Assembly (NCBI GenBank): GCA_963848825.1
Contig: CAWKFA010000015.1
Span: 1,550,001 to 1,614,000, forward strand
DNA: 64,000 bases
Reading direction: 5' to 3'
DNA from: CAVVSQ01 sp963848825
Lineage (GTDB): Bacteria > Planctomycetota > Planctomycetia > Gemmatales > Gemmataceae
Of the stretch, positions 27,556 through 34,717 are shown piece by piece. The notes beneath the pieces were generated by a model. The model saw only the letters and a list, made by a program, of their open reading frames with translations, did not search any database and was not told where the DNA came from. Every line of letters begins with the position of its first letter. Position 1 is the first letter of the stretch. The position numbers and the translations under genes were made by a program.

Positions 27556-27677
27556 TTTTTTGCTCATCCGACATGAATCCACCGATGGCCCATTTGTAGC
27601 GGGACTTGGGTGTGAACTCGTAACTAAAGGCTGGTTCACGGCGGCGTCAAGTTGGTGAGTTCACCAAGGAACTACGA

Positions 27678-28415
27678 ATGGGAGTCGATTGGCCGATCCC
27701 TGCAGTGTTGGTCGTGCTTTTTTTCGCCACATTGATTCGGTCGGCATTTGGGTTTGGTGAAGCCCTAATCGCTGTGCCCCTACTCGCCCTGGTCATCCCG
27801 GTCGAGGAGGCCGTGCCGCTGGCTACCCTTGTTTCGATTACCGTGGCCGGAGTCGTTGTCGCCCAGGACTGGCACCATATTCACATTCGCAGTGCCGGGT
27901 GGCTGGTAATCTCGACCCTTTTCGGCATCCCCTTGGGACTTTTTTTGCTGACTGAGATTCCTGAAATGGTCGTTAAATCAATCCTGGCCATTGTCATCAT
28001 CGGGTTTTCGGTATTCTGCTTGGTCAGCCGCAGTCAGTATGAGCTGAAGAACGACCGACTGGCATGGCTTTTCGGCTTCTTTGCGGGGGTTTTGGGAGGA
28101 GCATACGGGATGAACGGTCCACCGCTGGTCATTTACGGTTCACTTCGCCGTTGGTCCCCCGGTCATTTTCGGGCCACCTTGCAAGGCTACTTCCTGCCAG
28201 CCAGCTTGCTCGGAATGTGCGGATATTGGCTGGCTGGACTGTGGACGCCACCCGTGACTCGTTGCTACCTCTGGTCCCTACCCCTTACTTTGGTAGCGAT
28301 CTTCCTGGGCCGGGCAATCAACCAGCGCATGGTCGGACGCTCGTTTCTCCGCTACGTCCACATCGGCCTTATTTTGATTGGGACGGTGTTACTCATTCAG
28401 GCTATGAGAGGATAA
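27678..28415 (+). CDS. TauE/SafE-family membrane permease
   Basis: The 245-aa protein has about eight hydrophobic helices and the family hallmarks FGFGEALIAVPLLAL in the first half and GVLGGAYGMNGPPLVIYG at the start of the second. These permeases export sulfite, sulfoacetate or related small anions, or act as lateral sulfur transporters. No sulfur-metabolism genes are nearby, so the substrate is not predictable. Intact. The start ATG 27678 directly follows AAGGAACTACGA. Confidence 0.88.
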   Translation: MGVDWPIPAVLVVLFFATLIRSAFGFGEALIAVPLLALVIPVEEAVPLATLVSITVAGVVVAQDWHHIHIRSAGWLVISTLFGIPLGLFLLTEIPEMVVKSILAIVIIGFSVFCLVSRSQYELKNDRLAWLFGFFAGVLGGAYGMNGPPLVIYGSLRRWSPGHFRATLQGYFLPASLLGMCGYWLAGLWTPPVTRCYLWSLPLTLVAIFLGRAINQRMVGRSFLRYVHIGLILIGTVLLIQAMRG

Positions 28416-28429
28416 TCCTTGCTCCCTCA

Positions 28430-28690
28430 TCGCCCCATGATGAGCCAACGATCACCTGGGCCGGTGCTTCTCGATCTCATTTTGGGCGATCCAGGTGGCT
28501 TCCAACTCGCCTTGATCATCCTCTGCCGAAGTTCATCCAGTTCATTCTCGAATCGCTTTTGCGCATCTCTGCTGCCCGGATCTAGGCTTGCAGGGTCATT
28601 TCCGGGTCCAAATCGGCTTGCATGGGCAATGCAGCCTCAAGCATTGCCTTCAAAAGCGGCAATACATCAGCGTCATGGGCCAGCAGTGGA
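28430..28690 (-). pseudogene. Decayed coding relic, unrecognised
   Basis: On the minus strand a frame reads PRPLLAHDADVLPLLKAM and ends MTLQA at a TAG at 28582. A second, twice-shifted stretch reads RFENELDELRQRMIKA and then ELEATWIAQNEIEKHR. Both look like real protein, without starts, directly downstream of the zinc-ribbon gene. They could be the tail of a lost gene. No family is assigned. Confidence 0.35.
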
Positions 28691-29161
28691 CGAGGCGGTA
28701 CATTTGCCTGCCCGTGAATTCAGCCAGAAAAGGTATGGGAATACGAAAGCGTAAACGAGGATAAACGGGATATTCAATGCCCCTGCCAAGGCAAGCGGAA
28801 GCAAAACATTGAAGACGAACGCAAGTCCGAAGACGATCCAGATGAGAGTCTTGGCCGAGGTGTCAGCCCAAGGTGCCTTCGATTTGTACACAAACACAAT
28901 GGTGACCAGGAGGAGTATCGCTTGGCCTACCCGCAGAAGCAGGTCGAGATTCAGTCCAGCGTTTTTGTAACCGATCACGATGACGACGAGCGCGAAGATT
29001 AAGCCCAGGATACATAAGTCTGCCACCGACCTGTAATGACGCTTGAGATTTGGATTTTTCGTCTGACAACTTGGGCAGGGCCAAGTTCCTTTCGTTTTTA
29101 CGTCCGGTTCAAATATGAATTCGCATTTCCTACATTTAATCCTTGGATTTGCGTCGCTCAT
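28673..29161 (-). CDS. Zinc-ribbon membrane protein of unknown function
   Basis: The N-terminus carries a zinc ribbon, C-x2-C (IKCRKCEF) and C-x2-C (WPCPSCQT), followed by four hydrophobic helices such as LCILGLIFALVVIVIG and FGLAFVFNVLLPLALAG. The 162-aa protein resembles the many zinc-ribbon/DUF membrane proteins of planctomycetes. The last 12 residues are atypical and overlap the relic at 28430-28690, so the original end may have been lost. Function unknown. Confidence 0.65.
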   Translation of the reverse strand: MSDANPRIKCRKCEFIFEPDVKTKGTWPCPSCQTKNPNLKRHYRSVADLCILGLIFALVVIVIGYKNAGLNLDLLLRVGQAILLLVTIVFVYKSKAPWADTSAKTLIWIVFGLAFVFNVLLPLALAGALNIPFILVYAFVFPYLFWLNSRAGKCTASSTAGP

Positions 29162-29356
29162 CGGTCGTCCCTCTTGAATCGAATTTGAAGTGGCTGAGGT
29201 GCTGCCGATTTGACGGACAGGCGGATTCCTTACATTCCGCTATCTTCCAAGAATATTACGGACTCTCCTCGACTTCAATCGGACTGCTTCTACCTTGGAC
29301 CAGCATGCAAAAGAGCCTCGGCGATTTCTCGCACACCAACCGTTCTGATAAAAAGA

Positions 29357-29429
29357 GGCGATGGCTGGGGTTGAACCAGCGGCCACCTGGTCCAGAGCCA
29401 GGCGCTCTACCACGCTGAGCTACATCGCC
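29357..29429 (-). tRNA. tRNA-Gln (anticodon CTG)
   Basis: The minus strand folds into a full cloverleaf: acceptor GGCGATG with CATCGCC, D-stem GCTC/GAGC, anticodon stem CCTGG/CCAGG around CTCTGGA, and T-arm GCTGG-TTCAACC-CCAGC. Anticodon CTG reads CAG. CCA is not encoded. A T-run follows the 3' end and can serve as terminator. Confidence 0.93.
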
Positions 29430-29454
29430 GATTATCGAGCGGCTAGAAACCGGT

Positions 29455-29527
29455 GACGGTGGCTGGGGTTGAGCCAGCGGTCACCCGGAGACGAGCCAGG
29501 CGCTCTACCACGCTAAGTTATACCGTC
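29455..29527 (-). pseudogene. Decayed copy of the tRNA-Gln gene
   Basis: This 73-base segment matches the neighbouring tRNA-Gln over the D and T arms and keeps a pairing acceptor (GACGGT/ACCGTC). The anticodon loop is CTCGTCT, with a pyrimidine at position 37, and the T loop is CTCAACC instead of TTCAACC. It therefore looks non-functional, and anticodon CGT should not be read as tRNA-Thr. Its upstream end overlaps the last 10 bases of the 472-aa gene. Confidence 0.75.
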
Positions 29528-30936
29528 GATGATCTTTTGCTTGGACTCCTCTCCTTCTTTCGTTGTTCCTGCTGGGTTCGGTGACGGCGACGAATCTCGT
29601 CCAGGGTCGAAGGGGGAATGTCCCTCTTCGCATTCTTTCCCGAAAAAACACCTGCTTTCCGAAGAACTGAAGCAAGCAAAGGCGAGCCGACGACGACACC
29701 ATGCACCAATTCCGGCGTCGGCGTGAATTTCTCGATGATCCGGCCGGGTTTTGGTGCAGACCAACCAGATTTTTGTGGATCGAGACCGTGTTTTTTACAC
29801 AGGCTGTCCACCAATTCTTTCGGACAGGCAAATTCTCCCGAAACCACAGCCCACGGACGAGGTAATTCTTTCCATATCGACGTATCTTGATGCAGGTCGC
29901 CGCCAGATTGACGATGCCACGCAGCAACATCGGCAGCCATCAACCGTAGCACTTTGCCAGGGCACATCTTCTCGACCGCATCCAGCATTCCAAGGTCATA
30001 CATCAGAGAGAACCAGCCGTCCCTTAGCTTGTTCCAGGCTCCGGCGGTGACATTCCAGGTGGTCGAATCGTTTCCTCGTTGAACCACCATGTTTTCATTG
30101 AAGTGGTTGTTTTCCCACAGTTCCTTTAAAAAAGATGCCGCTTCGCTCATCAAATTGAAACAATCGGCGAGCAGTACTCCCTTCTGTTCGTCATCGAGAT
30201 GGCGAAGAATCTCTGAAGTTGGAAGTACATGGGCGATAGCCCACCAGTTCGTTACTTCGGCTTGCCCATTGCACCGCTGCATAAGAACGTCGCAGATTTC
30301 GTCGTAGGGCCGGGTTTGCGACGTGTTCGTGAACAGGCTCCGCAAATTGCAGCGTGAAACGAAGTAGGCGATAAAACAGGCTGTGTTCAGATCGGACGAG
30401 AAATCCTCCCAGGTGATATTGGCCGCAAGCCGGCTCTTGCTCGCCAAGGTCAAAGCTCGTTTGAACTGTTCCCGACGCAGCTTGCTGGCCTTTATCTCCA
30501 AACGCACCGTCAGCCGAAATCGCTTGTTGTACTGACGGCGAGAGATGCCGATTCCGGCCTTCTGGCGATCTTTCTTCGGCAATCGGTCCTGCTTAAAGTC
30601 GTTATGGTTAAACGTCTTGCCGATGACCTGTTCTGTTTCCGTGAGCCACTCTTCGATCCGCTCCACGTCATTGGCAGCGAATTTGAATTTCCTGCCAAAC
30701 AACTCTTCCGCAACCTTCAATTGTCTGCTCATATCGCAAGGGCGGTGAAAGTCCTGGCTCATGGTGAAAAAGAAGTTCTCCCCACCTGCCTGCGCGGCTT
30801 TTCCCAAGGTTTTCCGTTCGTGAGAGCTTGGGTCGAGCAAACTGATGATTTTCTGCGTAACGTCTTCTGGTCGCCAACGCTCGTCAAGGGAGCGATGAAG
30901 ATCACGCAAAATCGTTTTTTGGTCTTCCTGATTCAT
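29518..30936 (-). CDS. Unrecognised 472-aa soluble protein
   Basis: I do not recognise this family. There is no signal peptide or membrane helix. The N-terminal third is charged and helical (LRDLHRSLDERWRPEDV, DVERIEEWLTETEQVIG). The middle has a conserved-looking block (RLTVRLEIKASKLRREQFKR, DFSSDLNTACFIAYFVSRCN), then TNWWAIAHVLPTSEIL. The C-terminus is basic (RRRHRTQQEQRKKER) and could bind nucleic acid. The gene is intact in a window full of frameshifts, and it is divergent from the EF-Tu paralogue with 275 bases between. Its stop lies within the tRNA pseudogene, which suggests a rearrangement at this end. Confidence 0.75.
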   Translation of the reverse strand: MNQEDQKTILRDLHRSLDERWRPEDVTQKIISLLDPSSHERKTLGKAAQAGGENFFFTMSQDFHRPCDMSRQLKVAEELFGRKFKFAANDVERIEEWLTETEQVIGKTFNHNDFKQDRLPKKDRQKAGIGISRRQYNKRFRLTVRLEIKASKLRREQFKRALTLASKSRLAANITWEDFSSDLNTACFIAYFVSRCNLRSLFTNTSQTRPYDEICDVLMQRCNGQAEVTNWWAIAHVLPTSEILRHLDDEQKGVLLADCFNLMSEAASFLKELWENNHFNENMVVQRGNDSTTWNVTAGAWNKLRDGWFSLMYDLGMLDAVEKMCPGKVLRLMAADVAAWHRQSGGDLHQDTSIWKELPRPWAVVSGEFACPKELVDSLCKKHGLDPQKSGWSAPKPGRIIEKFTPTPELVHGVVVGSPLLASVLRKAGVFSGKNAKRDIPPSTLDEIRRRHRTQQEQRKKERSPSKRSSTV

Positions 30937-31211
30937 GACGGCCTCAGTTTACTCGATTCTCGATGCAGTCAAAAGCAATTTTTCCAATGCAATTTCTCCA
31001 GCACATTTCAGACATCGATTGATGCCCGATGGTTCGGAGACTTTTCAACGGCAAGCGAACCTTCCCCGCCGCCGCCGTGTCTTACCCCTGCCTTTCGGCA
31101 TTCGGGTTCCCGACGCTCTGGTTTCGCTCGTCGTGGAGAAAAGATCGCAACAGCGATTGGGCGAGGGGACCACAACCCACGGTTGCTCGTTGCAACCGGG
31201 GAGTTTTTGCC

Positions 31212-32390
31212 ATGAAGAAGGTTCACGTCAACGTCGGCACCATCGGTCACATCGACCACGGCAAGACCACCCTGACCGCCGCCATCCTGGCGGTCCAGGC
31301 CGCACAAAGGGCTGGCCGAGGTCAAGAGCTACAAGGACATCGCCAAGGGCGGCACGGTGCGTGACGAGAACAAGACCGTCACGATCATCACCAGCCACGT
31401 CCAGTACGAGACGGCGAGCGCGGCACTACGCCCACATCGACTGTCCCGGCCATGCCGATTACATCAAGAACATGATTACCGGGGCGGCGCAGATGGACGG
31501 TGCCATCCTGCTGCTCTCGGCGGTGGACGGCCCGATGCCGCAGACCAGGGAGCATATCCTGCTCGCCCGGCAGGTCGGCGTCCCCGAACTGGTCGTGTTC
31601 CTCAACAAGTGCGATCTCGTGGACGACCCGGAACTGATCGATCTGGTCGAACTGGAAACCCGTGAACTCTTGACGAAGTACGGCTTCGACGGGGAAAACG
31701 TCCCCGTCATCCGTGGCAACGCCAAGGGCGCACTGGACCATCCGACCGACCCGGCGTTCAGCCGGTGCATCGGCGAGTTGCTGGACGCTCTGGATCGCTA
31801 CATCCCGGAGCCGAAGCGGGCCATCGACAAGCCGTTCCTCATGCCCATCGAAGGGGTTCACACCATCGAGGGCCGGGGCACGGTGGCGACCGGCAAGATC
31901 GAGCAGGGCGTCATCACCGTGGGCCAGAAGGTCGAAATCCTCGGCCTGGGCGACATTCTCGAAAGCGTCTGCACCAGCGTCGAGGCGTTCAACGCAGCCT
32001 CTGGACCAGGGCGAAGCTGGGCAAAACGTCGGCTTGCTGCTGCGAGGCATCAAGACCGACCAAATCCAGCGAGGCCAGGTGATTGCCGCTCCGCGCACGA
32101 TCCGGCCGCGGTCGAAGTTCAAGGGTGAGGTTTACGTCTTGAGCAAGGACGAAGGCGGACGGCACACGCCGTTCTTCGGCGGCTACAAGCCGCAGTTCTT
32201 CTTCAGGACCACGAACGTCACCGGCGAAATGCAGTTGCCGGAAGGGATCGAGATGGTCATGCCGGGCGACAACGCCGCCGTCGCCGTCAGCCTGGACAAG
32301 CCGGTGGCCCTCGACATCGGGAGCCACTTCGCCATCCGGGAAGGCGGCAAGACGGTCGGCTCGGGCGTCATCACCGAAGTTGTCGAGTAA
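31212..32390 (+). CDS. tuf: Divergent elongation factor Tu paralogue, three frameshifts
   Basis: EF-Tu delivers aminoacyl-tRNA to the ribosome as a GTPase. The start is ATG 31212 after GGGGAG. The N-terminus is shorter than usual (MKKVHVNVGTIGHIDHGKTT). Conserved parts are the P-loop GHIDHGKT, DCPGHADY, NKCD, and canonical domains II (GTVATGKIEQGVI) and III (HTPFFGGYKPQFFF). Frame changes are needed near 31300, 31420 and 32000. Switch I, read inside one frame, has KTVTI where RGITI is nearly invariant, keeping only the metal-binding Thr. It looks like a specialised second copy, not the housekeeping tuf. No fusA or ribosomal genes adjoin it. The breaks are probably errors, because all three domains remain conserved. 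Confidence 0.85.
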
Positions 32391-32395
32391 ACCTG

Positions 32396-32432
32396 GTGGG
32401 GGTGGAGCGATCCATCCCCACGTTTAGTTTTT
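32396..32432 (+). terminator. Intrinsic terminator after the EF-Tu paralogue
   Basis: GTGGGGGTGGA and TCCATCCCCAC form an 11-bp stem with one mismatch around GCGA, followed by GTTTAGTTTTT. It ends just before the next start codon, so the following gene may need its own promoter or depend on read-through. Confidence 0.75.
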
Positions 32433-32437
32433 GAATT

Positions 32438-33280
32438 ATGCGAACCCCAATTGTAGAGCGGTGTCCATTCTTCATGGACACGAACCTCCTCAACACGAAG
32501 TTCGCCCGCATTGGCGCACGGCTGAAGATTGCCGAACGTCCGGCTCGCCGCTTCCGTCCGTTCGTTCCAATCTCCCTCGATATACAGGCCGACCGCAAGG
32601 GTGAGTTTTTCGAGATCTTTAGTCGGCCCGGCGTCGATGCCGAGGTCGCCGTACTGGACGTGCAGCCTGCCGACCGCCATTTGCTGCTCCTGGTCCGTGA
32701 CGGAAAGGACAAGAGCAAGTTCCTCTGCGGCCACGATGAACGTCACTGGTTCGTCGCTGGAATCCCTGAAACCGCTCCTGTTGGCACCGTTCGGCAGGCC
32801 AAGGAAGCTCTGAAGCCAGCAGAGGTCCGCTCCGTCCAGGCCCGCAAGGGAATCAAGGGCAAGGCGCGCAACCGGCGCAAGAACGCTGCCTTCATTCGTC
32901 AGGGAGAGTGGTTCTTCATCCCGGTGGCTGACCAGGCTTTCGATGAGAAACTGGTCCTGCCGAATGAGCCGCTGACCCGTGGAAACGGAGGCAAGCCGCA
33001 TTGGGCTGAGTTCTGCTATCGAACGGGCGGTGAGGCAGTTTACGTCTGCTCCCGGCACTCCAACGGCGTCACCGAGGCTGAGTACAAGGTGATCCTGGCG
33101 GGCAATCCGAAGGCGAAGGGTTGGGGCTGGAGGATGATGCGTCGGAACCCTGGCGTTTACGTCAAGGGTCGAATTCGTCACGCCGACCATGCCACCATAA
33201 CCTTGCACGGCTGGCACCAAGTTTTGATGAACACGGAAAACCAGTCGAAGGCAATGAAGAACGTGGCGTTTTTGGATTGA
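32438..33280 (+). CDS. Unrecognised 280-aa basic protein between tuf and kptA
   Basis: I do not recognise the family with confidence. Distinct segments are FARIGARLKIAERP, FLCGHDERHWFVAGIPE, a very basic stretch RKGIKGKARNRRKNAAF, GEWFFIPV, and a C-terminal part with HADHATITLHGWHQVLMNTE. The basic centre suggests RNA or DNA binding. Start choice is open between ATG 32438 and ATG 32474; neither has a good ribosome site, and the second gives a more natural N-terminus. Intact. Its place between a divergent EF-Tu and an RNA-repair enzyme hints at a role in RNA or translation, which is inference. Confidence 0.7.
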   Translation: MRTPIVERCPFFMDTNLLNTKFARIGARLKIAERPARRFRPFVPISLDIQADRKGEFFEIFSRPGVDAEVAVLDVQPADRHLLLLVRDGKDKSKFLCGHDERHWFVAGIPETAPVGTVRQAKEALKPAEVRSVQARKGIKGKARNRRKNAAFIRQGEWFFIPVADQAFDEKLVLPNEPLTRGNGGKPHWAEFCYRTGGEAVYVCSRHSNGVTEAEYKVILAGNPKAKGWGWRMMRRNPGVYVKGRIRHADHATITLHGWHQVLMNTENQSKAMKNVAFLD

Positions 33281-33305
33281 CGCCTCCAGAACAAAAAACG
33301 AAAAC

Positions 33306-33336
33306 AGCCCGTGGTGGCAATTTGCTACTGCGGGCT
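33306..33336 (+). terminator. Terminator-like hairpin
   Basis: AGCCCGTGGTGGCA pairs with TGCTACTGCGGGCT with one or two wobbles, followed by TCTTTCATT. It lies between the basic protein and kptA. Confidence 0.55.
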
Positions 33337-33375
33337 TCTTTCATTCCTGGAAGATGCCATTTTAGGAAAAAAGTA

Positions 33376-33933
33376 ATGGACCGCAGACTGGTAACGGTCA
33401 GCAAGTATCTGGCAAAACACCTGCGCCACGCCCCGGATGCCTTGGGATTGGTCCTTCAGCCTGGTGGATGGGTGTCGGTGGATGCCTTGCTTGCCGCCAG
33501 CGAGCGTGCCGGTTTCGCCATCTCTTACGATGAATTGATCGAGTGCGTCGAAACGAACGACAAAAAGCGATTTTCGTTCGATGACACCGGCGACCTCATT
33601 CGTGCCAACCAGGGACATAGCGTTGCAGTGGACCTGCAACTGGAAGAAAAGAAACCGCCCGATGTCTTGTTCCACGGCACGGTCGAGCGATTCCTGGCCT
33701 CGATCATGGTTGAAGGCTTGAAGAGGGGAAAGCGGCACCACGTCCATCTCTCCAAGGAAACCGAGACTGCACTTCGGGTAGGTGCCAGGCGTGGGAAGCC
33801 AGTCATTCTCCAGGTGAACGCCGGAGAAATGCACGGCCAGGGTTGCAAATTCTTTCTATCCGCCAATGGGGTGTGGCTGACGGATGCGGTTCCCGTGGAG
33901 TTTTTGAGCCGGCCGTCCAATAACGGTGGGTAG
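33376..33933 (+). CDS. kptA: RNA 2'-phosphotransferase (Tpt1/KptA)
   Basis: KptA removes an internal RNA 2'-phosphate by transferring it to NAD, releasing ADP-ribose cyclic phosphate and nicotinamide. In fungi this finishes tRNA splicing; in bacteria its natural substrate is unclear. The N-terminal winged helix has SKYLAKHLRHAP with the conserved Arg. The catalytic C-terminal part has IRANQGHS, LFHGT and HVHLSKETETALRVG with the expected His and Arg residues. Length (185 aa) is typical. ATG 33376 begins the conserved region; the longer frame from 33121 lies in the preceding gene. Intact. Confidence 0.93.
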   Translation: MDRRLVTVSKYLAKHLRHAPDALGLVLQPGGWVSVDALLAASERAGFAISYDELIECVETNDKKRFSFDDTGDLIRANQGHSVAVDLQLEEKKPPDVLFHGTVERFLASIMVEGLKRGKRHHVHLSKETETALRVGARRGKPVILQVNAGEMHGQGCKFFLSANGVWLTDAVPVEFLSRPSNNGG

Positions 33934-34047
33934 ACGGTGCCAAGCGTTTCTTGCGTCGCTGCCAACGTCAGATTACGCTGGATGCAACCGATCAGACTTC
34001 ACGATGGGGGCCAGCGCCTGCATCGGGTTTTACGCCAGGAGGGACGC

Positions 34048-34443
34048 ATGACCATCTCTTCACGTACGCCCGAAGGTTGGCCCGCACGTTGCCCGACCTG
34101 TGGTAAGGCGATTTGCGTGGAGCCATCCATGCCTGGCCGAGACGCAACCTGCCCCCATTGCGGCTGCTTGGTTTGGCTCTCCCGACCGACAACCGACACC
34201 AAAGTTCCCTCGTGGATGCGGCGAATTGCTGTCGTAGCGGTTGCAATCGCTCTCCTCTGGCTGGCGTGGCTCGCTTTAACCTGGTTAGGTTCGGGCATTG
34301 CAGAGAAGATCGTTGTTGTGGTGATCGGCGCTTTTCTTTTCGGCCGCCGAGTGGCGGGAGTGGCCTGGCGTAACAGCCCGTTGAAAAAGGGGTCAGACCC
34401 CCTTGAAGCCAACAGAGTTTTCAATGTTTTTGCGGGGTATTGA
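34048..34443 (+). CDS. Small zinc-ribbon membrane protein, C-terminus encoded by a palindromic repeat
   Basis: The protein starts with a zinc ribbon, C-x2-C (CPTCGK) and C-x2-C (CPHCGC), followed by two hydrophobic segments (VVAVAIALLWLAWLALTWLG and IVVVVIGAFLFG). GGAGGG precedes ATG 34048. From about residue 108 the reading frame enters palindromic repeat copy 3, so the last two dozen residues (NSPLKKGSDPLEANRVF onwards) are repeat-encoded and unlikely to be native. The element appears to have replaced the original stop. Function unknown. Confidence 0.65.
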   Translation: MTISSRTPEGWPARCPTCGKAICVEPSMPGRDATCPHCGCLVWLSRPTTDTKVPSWMRRIAVVAVAIALLWLAWLALTWLGSGIAEKIVVVVIGAFLFGRRVAGVAWRNSPLKKGSDPLEANRVFNVFAGY

Positions 34444-34475
34444 AGGGGTCTGACCCCTTTTTCAACGGGCTGGTA
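34371..34475. repeat. Palindromic repeat element, copy 3 (arm type A)
   Basis: Arms start TAACAGCCCGTTGAAAAAGG and end TTTTTCAACGGGCTGGTA, pairing almost perfectly, with core GAAGCCAACAGAGTTTTCAA. It overlaps the 3' end of the zinc-ribbon gene. Confidence 0.92.
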
Positions 34476-34717
34476 AGGGCAAATAGATCGGTTCGGGTGG
34501 GGCGACATGGGTCACCATGTTCACCCACCCATCTCGCCCTACCTTCCTCCAATCGCTTCATGGTTGCGTTGCCAATCATCAAGAAGGAGACACAATGACA
34601 AGATCAAGAGCATCGGCAATTAAGATCCCCATGCCGCGTTGACTCCCTCTGTGCCAATAATACCTGAGACAGTTCGCAGGCCCGAAATCTTCACAACCTT
34701 AAAACCGCGCGGTGCTC

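Noticed and set aside
29455..29527. Functional tRNA-Thr (anticodon CGT)
   Set aside because: The anticodon loop has a pyrimidine at position 37 and the T loop is altered; close similarity to the adjacent tRNA-Gln shows it is a decayed copy.
31212..32390. Programmed frameshifting in the EF-Tu paralogue
   Set aside because: Three separate shifts without a common slippery sequence, in a window where many genes have shifts, make sequence error the simpler explanation.
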